Notes under the pieces: generated by a model
Databases searched by the model: none
Seen by the model: only the letters and a program-made list of their open reading frames with translations
What the model was told of the DNA's origin: nothing
Shown: piece by piece, positions 48,148 through 55,007 of the stretch
Layout: every line of letters begins with the position of its first letter
Position numbering within the stretch: the stretch's first letter is position 1
Position numbers and translations under genes: made by a program
Source: Streptomyces sp. WMMC500
GTDB taxonomy: Bacteria; Actinomycetota; Actinomycetes; Streptomycetales; Streptomycetaceae
Length of the DNA: 64,000 nt
Direction of reading: 5' to 3'
Assembly: GCF_027497195.1 (NCBI RefSeq)
Contig: NZ_CP114905.1
Location: forward strand, 6,273,001 to 6,337,000

Positions 48148-49158
48148 GTGACCTCGGGCGGTACGGACCGGCGTACCCGCTGGGCGCGCCTGGGCCACCT
48201 GTGGTGGCTGCTGGCGGCGGCGCTGATCACGGCGGGGCTGCTGGTGGCGATCTCGCGGCGCGGCGAACTGCGCCGGGCGCTCGACCTGCTGGCCCACGTC
48301 AGCCCGGCCAAAGCGCTGGTCGCGCTGGTGTGCCAGGCGGCCTGCCTGGCGTGCCTGGCCGGGTTGCAGCGGTGGCTGCTCGCGGTCGGCGGGGTGCGGC
48401 TGACGTGGCCCGCCATGAGCAAGCTGGTGCTGGCGGCGAACGCGGTGGCCGGTGCGCTGCCGGGCGGCGCGGCCTTCGCCACGGCCTGGCTCTTTCGCGA
48501 GTTCCGACGCCGGGGGGCCGACCGGGCGCTGACGGCGGGGGTCCTGGCGGCCTCGGGGGTGATGTCGGCGCTGGCGCTCGTGGTCGTGCTCCTGCTGGGG
48601 GTGCTCCTAGCCGGTACCCGCGGTCCCGGCATGCCGCTGCTGTGGCTCTTCGCGGCGCTGGCGCTGGCCGCCGTGGCGGGCCTGGTCGTACGGCGCTCAC
48701 CGGCCCTGCGGAAGGCGGTCCGCCGGCGCTGGGAGCGGACGGAGGCCCGGCACGAACACCTCCGTACGGCCCGCGAGGAGACGCGCCAACTGATCGCGCA
48801 CGCCCGCCGCGTCCGGCCCGGTGTCCGGCCCTGGTTGACGCCGGCCGCGCTGGCCCTGCTGAACTGGCTGCTCGACGCCGCCTGCCTGCTGGCCTGCCTC
48901 TGGGCGCTGGACGTCCCGGTGCCCTGGGGCGGCCTCCTGCTCGCCTTCGCACTGGTGCAGATCCCGGTCAGCGCGCGCATCACCCCGGGCGGTCTCGGCA
49001 TCGCCGAGGCCGGCATGACGGGCCTGCTGGTCGTCTACGGCCTGCAACCCGGCCAGGCGTTCGCGGCCACCCTGCTGTACCGGATCTTCAGCTACTGGCT
49101 GCCGCAGCCGGTCGGCTGGGCATGCTGGCTGGCGACGGGGCTGAAACGCGGGCGGTGA
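48148..49158 (+). CDS. lysylphosphatidylglycerol synthase TM region-like (flippase-like) membrane protein
   Basis: A 336-residue integral membrane protein of the UPF0104/LPG synthase transmembrane family, with about eight helices. Typical motifs are 'AANAVAGALPGGAAFATAWLFREFRRRGADRALTAGVLAASG' and 'VQIPVSARITPGGLGIAEAGMTGLLVVYGL' and 'ATLLYRIFSYWLPQPVGW'. It lacks the catalytic domain of MprF, so a lipid-flipping role is presumed. GTG 48148 is the best start in frame. It runs toward the convergent MpaB-like gene; two 10-bp repeats (CGGAGTGCCC) lie between. Confidence 0.88.
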   Translation: MTSGGTDRRTRWARLGHLWWLLAAALITAGLLVAISRRGELRRALDLLAHVSPAKALVALVCQAACLACLAGLQRWLLAVGGVRLTWPAMSKLVLAANAVAGALPGGAAFATAWLFREFRRRGADRALTAGVLAASGVMSALALVVVLLLGVLLAGTRGPGMPLLWLFAALALAAVAGLVVRRSPALRKAVRRRWERTEARHEHLRTAREETRQLIAHARRVRPGVRPWLTPAALALLNWLLDAACLLACLWALDVPVPWGGLLLAFALVQIPVSARITPGGLGIAEAGMTGLLVVYGLQPGQAFAATLLYRIFSYWLPQPVGWACWLATGLKRGR

Positions 49159-49199
49159 CCGGCCCGGAGTGCCCCGGAGTGCCCCGGCCAGGGTGTGCG

Positions 49200-50663
49200 T
49201 CAGGCGTCGGCGAGGAGGGGGTCGTACGGGGTGCTCGTGCGGCGGCCCGCCATGAAGGAGAGGAAGTCGCCCACGAAGGCGCTCCGGCCGTAGGTGCCGT
49301 CGGTGGTGGTGAGGTCGAGGTGGAAGGCGGTGCGGAAGAGGGTTCGGTACTCGTTCGCGTCGATGCTCCCGTTGCCGTCCTTGTCGATGGCGTCGAAGAG
49401 GACCTCGGCCACGCGGATGAGCGCGGGTCCGGCGAGGGAGGGGACGGCGGCGGCGTACTCCTCGGCGCTGACGCGGCCGTCGCCGTCCGTGTCGAGGGCG
49501 GACTGGAGCTCGCGCCACCAGGCGGCGAAGGCGTCGTAGAGCCGGGCCTCCTCGGGTTCGTCCAGGTCGAGGCGGGTGGAGAGTTCGCGTGCCATGGCGG
49601 CGAGGTCGGGCCAGTCGAGGTGGCCGTCGCCGGTCTGGTCCAGCACCCGGCGGAAGAACTCCTCCGCCGAGCGCCGGTTGCCTTCCGTGGCCGCCGAAGG
49701 TGCCGTCTCGGGGCCGGTGGCGCCGCTCAGCGGTGTGAGGAGGCGGAGCAGGGCCGATGCCCGTGTGAGGCGGGCGCGCAGGGCGGACACGGCGCGGGCG
49801 CGGGGGTCGTCGCTGCCGGACGGGAGTGAGAGGGCTTCGACGATGCTGTCGGCGTTCAGCCAGCCCTCGGGCAGGAACCGGGTGAGCCCGGCGGCGAGGT
49901 AGGCGCCCTGCATGAGGGTGGGGGCGCCGGGCATCTCGGGCAGGCCGGCCCGGCGCCGGTAGGGCTCGGGGAGCGAGGCGACGGTGATCGCGCCGAGGAG
50001 CGGACCGGCGAGAGCGCGGCCGGCCGCCCACAGTGTCGGCGCGCCGTCGAGGAGCGCGGGGGCGGGCAGGTGGTCGAAGAGCCGGTAGAGGATGATCCGG
50101 GCGGCCTCGGTGTTCTCCAACTCGTTCTCGACGACCTGGTCGAAGTACGGCCAGAAGTCGCCCAGGTCCTCGGGGAGTTCCGCGGCGTCGCCGTCGAGCG
50201 CGGCGAGGAACGCGCGGTACTTGGCGTACATCCGCTCCATCGTGTCCTGGTCGAGCGGCTGGCCGCTCAGCCGGAACATGGTGACGGCGCTCTCGAAGAG
50301 GGTGGCGACGACCCAGGCGCGGGTGGCGCGGTCCCTCGCGTCGTAGGCGCGTCCGCGGTGGTCGGCGCCGCTCATGCGGGCGTGCAGCCGGTTGAGCCGG
50401 GCGGCCTCCCGTTCGCGCACCGCCGGGTCGGTGCCGAACATGCGCCGCATGCTGACGAACGTGTTGCGCAGTCGGCGCCAGGGGTGGGCGACGAAGACGG
50501 AGTTGTCGACGAGGGCGGCGCCGATCTGCGGGTGAGCGGCCTCCAGCACGGTGGCGCGGATGATGGCCAGGGCCCAGCGCGGGTCGTCGAAGAAGCCCTT
50601 GAACTGAGATTCCGAGTCGAACGGGGATGCGCCGTCGGCCGTTCCCGTGGTTTCGGTGGTCAT
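49200..50663 (-). CDS. MpaB-family (DUF2236) oxygenase fused to a C-terminal EF-hand domain
   Basis: A 487-residue fusion. Residues 1 to about 300 are a DUF2236/MpaB-type oxygenase-like domain ('ATVLEAAHPQIGAALVDNSVFVAHPWRRLRNTFVSM', 'DFWPYFDQVVENEL'). About 320-450 is a calerythrin-like calcium domain with three canonical loops: 'DQTGDGHLDWPDL', 'DTDGDGRVSAEEY', 'DKDGNGSIDANEY'. In the MpaB signature that usually reads W-V-H-A-T, this protein has 'AWVVATLFESA', so one expected heme-region His is absent. The ATG overlaps the prenyltransferase stop as ATGA, so they are co-translated. Calcium control of an oxygenase is an inference. Confidence 0.75.
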   Translation of the reverse strand: MTTETTGTADGASPFDSESQFKGFFDDPRWALAIIRATVLEAAHPQIGAALVDNSVFVAHPWRRLRNTFVSMRRMFGTDPAVREREAARLNRLHARMSGADHRGRAYDARDRATRAWVVATLFESAVTMFRLSGQPLDQDTMERMYAKYRAFLAALDGDAAELPEDLGDFWPYFDQVVENELENTEAARIILYRLFDHLPAPALLDGAPTLWAAGRALAGPLLGAITVASLPEPYRRRAGLPEMPGAPTLMQGAYLAAGLTRFLPEGWLNADSIVEALSLPSGSDDPRARAVSALRARLTRASALLRLLTPLSGATGPETAPSAATEGNRRSAEEFFRRVLDQTGDGHLDWPDLAAMARELSTRLDLDEPEEARLYDAFAAWWRELQSALDTDGDGRVSAEEYAAAVPSLAGPALIRVAEVLFDAIDKDGNGSIDANEYRTLFRTAFHLDLTTTDGTYGRSAFVGDFLSFMAGRRTSTPYDPLLADA

Positions 50664-51430
50664 GAGGGGTCTCCGTTCGTCCGGACGGGCACGCCGCCGA
50701 AGCGGCGGTCGCGGCGCCGATAGGTGTGCAGGCAGGCGAGGAGATCGGGAGCCCGGAAGTCCGGCCAGAGCACCTCGGGGAAGACCCACTCGGCGTAGGC
50801 GACCTGCCAGAGCATGAAGTTGGAGATGCGCTGCTCACCGGAGGTGCGGATGACGAGATCCACGTCGGGGGCGTCGGGGAAGGGCAGGTGGTCCGCGAAG
50901 AGCCGCTCGGTCACCTTCTCGGCGGGCGTCCCGCTGCGGATCAGCGACCTTGCGGCCTCGACGATGTCCCGGCGCCCGCCGTGGTCGAAGGCGACGGTCA
51001 GCGTCATCCCCCGGTTGCCGGCGGTGAGCGCCGCCAGGTCGTGGAAGTCCTGCGCCAGCTCGCGGGGAATGCGCGGGTCGGCGACCCCGAGGAAGCGGCA
51101 GCGGATGCCGCGCGCGAGCAGCAGCGGCGCATGCTTGCGCACCACCCTGCGCACCAGCCGCATCAGGAACTCGACCTCGGTGCCGGGGCGGTTCCAGTTC
51201 TCGGTGGAGAAGGCGTACAGGCTGAGCCACTCCACGCCGGTGGTCCTGGCCGCCTCGACGACGTCGATGACGGCGGTCACCGCGGCCCGGTGACCCGCCG
51301 TACGCGGAAGCGAACGCCGCTGCGCCCAGCGGCCGTTGCCATCCGTCACGCAGGCCACGTGCCGCGGCCCCGCACGCGCCGCCCCGTCCGGAGCGGCACG
51401 GCCGGCCGTACCGCGCTCGGTCACGCCCAC
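50660..51430 (-). CDS. cis-prenyltransferase (undecaprenyl diphosphate synthase-like)
   Basis: A 256-residue enzyme of the UppS family. The pyrophosphate site is 'VACVTDGNGRWAQRRSLPRTAGHRAAV', and 'WLSLYAFSTENWNRP', 'TVAFDHGGRRDIVEAA', 'DLVIRTSGEQRISNFMLWQVAYAEWVF' and 'RRRDRRFGGV' follow the family pattern. It condenses isopentenyl diphosphate onto an allylic diphosphate. Streptomyces carry a housekeeping copy near recO/era; this copy sits in an accessory set, so it may make a short or unusual prenyl chain. Start GTG 51430 or 51424; coupled to the MpaB-like gene. Confidence 0.88.
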   Translation of the reverse strand: MGVTERGTAGRAAPDGAARAGPRHVACVTDGNGRWAQRRSLPRTAGHRAAVTAVIDVVEAARTTGVEWLSLYAFSTENWNRPGTEVEFLMRLVRRVVRKHAPLLLARGIRCRFLGVADPRIPRELAQDFHDLAALTAGNRGMTLTVAFDHGGRRDIVEAARSLIRSGTPAEKVTERLFADHLPFPDAPDVDLVIRTSGEQRISNFMLWQVAYAEWVFPEVLWPDFRAPDLLACLHTYRRRDRRFGGVPVRTNGDPS

Positions 51431-51628
51431 CCCGCCTCGCCGCCCCCGCCTCGCTCACGCCCCACCGACGCGTTCTCACCTGGGAGTCTGACAGCGCGAA
51501 CGGGCCGTCCACGGCCGAACGAGTGGCCGTCACCCTCCATATGTGCGTGCGAATCCGTCCCGGTGCCGGGGCGGCGAACTCGCGCGCCGGTCCTTTCACA
51601 GCCCGGTCGGCTGAAGTGTCGGCTGAAG

Positions 51629-51658
51629 GGCGGGGCCGCTTCGGTGGGCGGCCCCGCC
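51629..51658 (-). terminator. hairpin terminator after the ABC transporter gene
   Basis: An 11-bp perfect stem (51629-51639 with 51648-51658) and 8-nt loop, 18 bp beyond the ABC gene stop. It suggests that the downstream prenyltransferase/MpaB pair has its own promoter in 51431-51628. Confidence 0.7.
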
Positions 51659-51675
51659 GAGGGCGGCGAGTCGGC

Positions 51676-53625
51676 TCAGCGGTCCCGGGCGAGCGCGTAC
51701 AGCTCGCGCAGGAGGCTTCCCTCCGTGGCGACCAAGGAGTCGAAGGTGCCCTCCTCGCGGATGCGTCCCTGGTCGAGGACGATGACGCGGTCGGCCATCC
51801 GCACGTTGTCCAGGCGGTGCGTGACCACCACGGTGATCCGGTCGGGGGCCATCTCGCGGAGCCGGCGGAAGACCAGGTGCTCGCCGCGGGCGTCCATCTC
51901 GCTGGTCGGCTCGTCCAGGACGAGTACGGCCGGCTCCCGGTACATCGCCCGCGCGCAGGCCAGACGCTGCCACTGCCCGCCGGACAGCTCGTGCCCGCCC
52001 CACACCGAGCGGGCCAGCAGGGTGTCGAGTCGGTCGGGGAGCGTGTGGAGCTTCTCGGCCATGCCGACGCGTTCCGCGGCGTCCCAGACGCGGTCGTCGG
52101 TGTGCTCGCGGGGCTGGCCGAGGGTGATGTTCTCCCGGGCGGCCAGCGGCCAGTGCCCGTTGTCCTGGGGGACGAGGCCGACGTGCCGCCAGACCGACTC
52201 CGCGTCGGCGGTGGCGAGATCGGTGCCGTCCCAGCAGACGGTCCCGCCGGTCGGCACCGTCAGTCCCGTGAGCATGCGGATCAGGGTGGACTTGCCGGCG
52301 CCGTTCTCGCCGACCAGGGCGACGACCTCACCGCGGTTCAGGGTGAGGGTGACCGGGTGCAGCGCGGGGGCGTCCTTGCCCGGGTAGGTGAACTCGGCCT
52401 CGCACAGGCGGATCTGCTGCGGCGCCCTTGCCCGGGTGGTGCCGCGGGCCGTGGCCATCGAGCGGACTTCGTCGACGAAGTCGTAGTAGTCGCCGAGGTA
52501 GAGCCCGTGGTGGAACATCACCGCCCCGTACCGGACGATCGAGTTCAGAGCCCGTCCCGCGGTCTGCGAGGCGACGACGGCGGTGCCGGCGATCGCGGTG
52601 GACATGGCTCCCGAGAGGGCGAGCGCGGCCAGCGCCGCCCACATGCCGAGCGTGAACACGCCCGCCAGGGAGGCCGCGAGAAGCGTCACGAGCAGGTACG
52701 GGCGCGCGCCCTGCAGTTCGCGGCCTTCGACCCGGTCGCACATCACCCGGTACCAGGAGTACAGGTAGGGGCGCATGGAGTTGGCGCGCAGCTCGTCGGC
52801 GAGATCGGGGGTGGTCAGCCACCAGCGCATCATGCCGCGCACGGTCCGGGCGGAGATGGTGCGGTCGTGGACGCGGTAGTCGATGCGCGCGGCGATCACG
52901 CCGCCCATGCCCCGGGGGATGACCGACAGCAGCAGCACGCCCAGGAGCAGGGGGTGGAGGGAGGTGAGGACGGTCGCGGCGGACACGAGCTGGACGAGGC
53001 CGTTGGTCAGGGTCTTGGCGTCGTCCGCGAGGTCGACCGCCCGGAGGGCGCCGATCTCCGCGGCCCGGCTGCGGTCGGTGAAGCCCTCGGTGTCGTAGGC
53101 GGACAGCTCGGCCTTCATGTGGAGGTCGACCAGGGTGAGATCGACCGCGGAGGCGATCTTCGGGTTCAGCCTTCGGGTGGCCCAGTCCGCGAGGATCCAC
53201 ATCCCGGCGCCCGCCGCCATCGCGACGACCGCGACGGTCAACGCGGGCCATGCCGCCGTCAGCCCGGTACGGGCGTCGGAGGTGGCGAGGTGGGGCATCG
53301 CCCGGGAGACCGCGGTGAGCATGACGGCGGTGCCGATGCCGGACAGCACCTGGCACACGAGGATCGTGAGGGTCATGCGGCGGTCGACGGACCAGGCCAG
53401 CCGGGCCGACTGGGCGAGCGCGGCCGGGATGCGGCGGGCCATGTCCCGCAGCGTCGCGTCGTCCATGGCCCGGCGGTGCTTGCGGCCGTGGTAGTCCAGC
53501 TCGGGGGGAGCCGAGGGCTGCGGACCCGCCGGTCGTGCCGCGGGAACGGCCGCCGTGTCCCGGGCCCCGGCGCCGGCCGTCGGCGCGACGCTGGACGCGC
53601 GCAGAGGGGACTTCCTGTCGCTCAT
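51676..53625 (-). CDS. ABC transporter, fused permease and ATPase (exporter type)
   Basis: A 649-residue half-transporter. An N-terminal Pro/Ala-rich 50 residues leads to a six-helix exporter bundle (about 75-370) and an ATPase. Walker A is 'ALVGENGAGKSTLIRML', signature 'HELSGGQWQRLACARAMYR', Walker B 'AVLVLDEPTSEMD', switch His in 'VVVTHRLDNVRMADR'. The membrane part resembles exporters seen in lanthipeptide and other peptide clusters, although no peptidase domain is present. Its ATG overlaps the stop of a 53-codon gene as ATGA, so that peptide is a plausible cargo. Confidence 0.85.
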   Translation of the reverse strand: MSDRKSPLRASSVAPTAGAGARDTAAVPAARPAGPQPSAPPELDYHGRKHRRAMDDATLRDMARRIPAALAQSARLAWSVDRRMTLTILVCQVLSGIGTAVMLTAVSRAMPHLATSDARTGLTAAWPALTVAVVAMAAGAGMWILADWATRRLNPKIASAVDLTLVDLHMKAELSAYDTEGFTDRSRAAEIGALRAVDLADDAKTLTNGLVQLVSAATVLTSLHPLLLGVLLLSVIPRGMGGVIAARIDYRVHDRTISARTVRGMMRWWLTTPDLADELRANSMRPYLYSWYRVMCDRVEGRELQGARPYLLVTLLAASLAGVFTLGMWAALAALALSGAMSTAIAGTAVVASQTAGRALNSIVRYGAVMFHHGLYLGDYYDFVDEVRSMATARGTTRARAPQQIRLCEAEFTYPGKDAPALHPVTLTLNRGEVVALVGENGAGKSTLIRMLTGLTVPTGGTVCWDGTDLATADAESVWRHVGLVPQDNGHWPLAARENITLGQPREHTDDRVWDAAERVGMAEKLHTLPDRLDTLLARSVWGGHELSGGQWQRLACARAMYREPAVLVLDEPTSEMDARGEHLVFRRLREMAPDRITVVVTHRLDNVRMADRVIVLDQGRIREEGTFDSLVATEGSLLRELYALARDR

Positions 53626-53783
53626 GCCCCCCACCTCGGTGACGGTCGTGATGCCGATGCGAACGGAGCGCGGCGCGCGGCGGCCGGACGCTGGAGAACC
53701 GCGGGCTTGGCGGGCCGGGAGGGCTGGGCGGGAGGATTCTCGAAGGCGGGGTGGGCGGCGGGAAGGGGACGTACGGGATTCAC
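53622..53783 (-). CDS. 53-residue Pro/Ala-rich peptide, possible precursor
   Basis: A short frame starting at GTG 53783 with an excellent Shine-Dalgarno (GAGGAG, 6-7 bases before) and ending in ATGA overlap with the ABC exporter. The peptide starts 'MNPVRPLPAAHPAFENPP' and ends 'ASASRPSPRWGA'. It has 13 Pro, one Trp and no Cys, so lanthionine or disulfide chemistry is ruled out. GC at third positions is about 71 percent, lower than neighbours but common for short peptide genes. The product could be an exported peptide, a RiPP precursor with leader at 'PLPAAHPAFENPP', or only a translational-coupling leader. I do not recognise the family. Confidence 0.5.
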   Translation of the reverse strand: MNPVRPLPAAHPAFENPPAQPSRPAKPAVLQRPAAARRAPFASASRPSPRWGA

Positions 53784-54323
53784 GGATTTCTCCTCGGTGG
53801 GGATCGGGCAGAGCACCCCGGACAACGTGACTGCTCACGCGCCCGATACGGGGCGTACCGGGCGACGGGTCGAGCGCAGGTTCGAGGTGGGGTGCGGGGC
53901 GCAGGCACGGTCGGCACCCGCGCCCGCTGGATTCACCCGGCAAGCGGACAGCGGCGATGGCATGACCCGGGCGGGGGATTGCGTGCAGGCGTCGAGAGCA
54001 CCGGTCTCCTCGAGGGGCGTGAGGGATCTGCGGGAGGAAACCGTCGGTCACGCCACTGACAACCGCGCGGATGCGGTGCCGTGATCCGGACATTTCCAGC
54101 GCCTCCGCCGGCGCAGCGCAACGCTCCTGCAAGCGGCCGGGTGGCCTGGGACGGAGTCGGGAGAAAGGATTCTTGAACCGGGTGGTGGATCCCCGAAGCC
54201 GAGCGGTCGGCGAGATGGCCGGAACTGCCCGGACGGCGGTGTCCGGCTGGTCGGATTACGTGACGGCAGACCGCTCGCGGGGCAGACCGGCGGCGGACGG
54301 CCCCCGGCCGCGGCGGGAGCAGC
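53784..54323. other. gene-poor accessory region
   Basis: About 540 bp with no credible gene. Open frames on both strands have mixed third-position composition. It holds the promoter of the small peptide gene, with an inverted repeat of CGCCC/GGGCG around 53840-53855, and the scrambled upstream flank of the NUDIX remnant. Confidence 0.4.
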
Positions 54324-54491
54324 GGCATCACCGCCCTGACCCCGCTGTGCGGCGGCAAGCCGATCCACATCGACCTCCACCCGACCCGGGCACGCCCCGA
54401 ACCAGGCGTACCGGCGCACCAGCACATCGACGTCCGCTACGTCTTCCGCACCCGGGGCGCCCCCGAGGTGACTCTGCCGGCTGAGAAGGCG
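54324..54491 (+). pseudogene. NUDIX hydrolase remnant (internal fragment)
   Basis: Frame 54324-54491 reads 'GITALTPLCGGKPIHIDLHP' followed by 'TRARPEPGVPAHQHIDVRYVF' and 'RTRGAPEVTLPAEKA'. This is the region just after the Nudix box in Streptomyces MutT-like proteins. The start codon, the N-terminal half and the Nudix box itself are missing, and after residue 56 the frame loses homology and stops. It is a deletion scar, placed 150 bp from the 3' end of tRNA-Arg. Confidence 0.7.
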
Positions 54492-54611
54492 CGGCGCCGA
54501 ATGCCCGGTTTCAGGCCGCGTCAGCCGGAAAGAGATCATGATGGTCGGCCGGCGTCGAGTGACCCGTCGGAGAGTGGGGAGTGAGTCTCTGATCCGCGAT
54601 CCGCAGGTTGG

Positions 54612-54633
54612 GCCCTCCCTGGGGGAGGAGGGC
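54612..54633 (-). terminator. short hairpin after tRNA-Arg
   Basis: A 7-bp stem GCCCTCC (54612-54618) with GGAGGGC (54627-54633), starting 8 bp beyond the tRNA 3' end. Confidence 0.55.
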
Positions 54634-54640
54634 AGCCCTG

Positions 54641-54713
54641 CGCCCCCGGCAGGACTCGAACCTGCGACCAAGCGCTTAGAAGGCGCCTGCTCTATCCGCT
54701 GAGCTACGGGGGC
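54641..54713 (-). tRNA. tRNA-Arg (anticodon TCT)
   Basis: A 73-nt cloverleaf. The acceptor GCCCCCG pairs with CGGGGGC plus discriminator G. The D arm is TAGCTCAGCGGATAGAGCA, the anticodon stem GCGC/GCGC has loop CTTCTAA (anticodon TCT, reading AGA/AGG), and the T arm is GCAGGTTCGAGTCCTGC. CCA is not encoded. AGA is very rare in this genome. tRNA 3' ends are frequent integration sites, and the gene-poor accessory stretch begins right at this 3' end, but no integrase is present. Confidence 0.96.
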
Positions 54714-54777
54714 CGGTGTGGCGTGGAACGGTGGCCGGGCTCGGCGGATCCGTGACCTTGCCAGTGGACAAGGATAG

Positions 54778-54884
54778 GGCTCCGTTGAGCCACACCCGGT
54801 AGCTTCACTCCGGCACCACCTTGTGGAGGTTCAGTGAAGCCTCCCGATAATCGCAGGCGAGTGCGATTCGCGCATCGCTTTTTT
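54778..54884 (+). ncRNA. candidate small RNA with three hairpins and a U6 terminator
   Basis: Three consecutive stems are visible on the plus strand. GGCTC-CGTT-GAGCC is at 54778-54791. GCTTCACT/AGTGAAGC is at 54802-54809 and 54833-54840, enclosing CCAC-CTT-GTGG. GCGAT-N6-ATCGC is at 54863-54878, directly followed by six T residues (54879-54884). No protein is encoded. T-tract terminators are rare in this genome. The minus strand of the same DNA may carry the tRNA promoter. No known RNA family is recognised. Confidence 0.4.
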
Positions 54885-55007
54885 CCGCGTGGCGCCGGTG
54901 GTGTTGTGCAGTCGTTATGCCCGCGTGGCGGGAGCTTCTGGGTTGAAGAACGCGCGCTGCGGGGCTAAACGCTTTCAAATTCGGATGGAAGCGGGCATTC
55001 TTCGCAT

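Noticed and set aside
50660..51430. Housekeeping undecaprenyl diphosphate synthase
   Set aside because: The enzyme motifs fit, but the context (coupled to an EF-hand oxygenase, next to an exporter and peptide gene) is not the housekeeping locus.
51421..51540. A 39-codon minus-strand frame ending in 'GWA' that overlaps the prenyltransferase start by GTGA
   Set aside because: It looked like a second peptide gene, but it has no ribosome-binding site and only about 74 percent GC at third positions.
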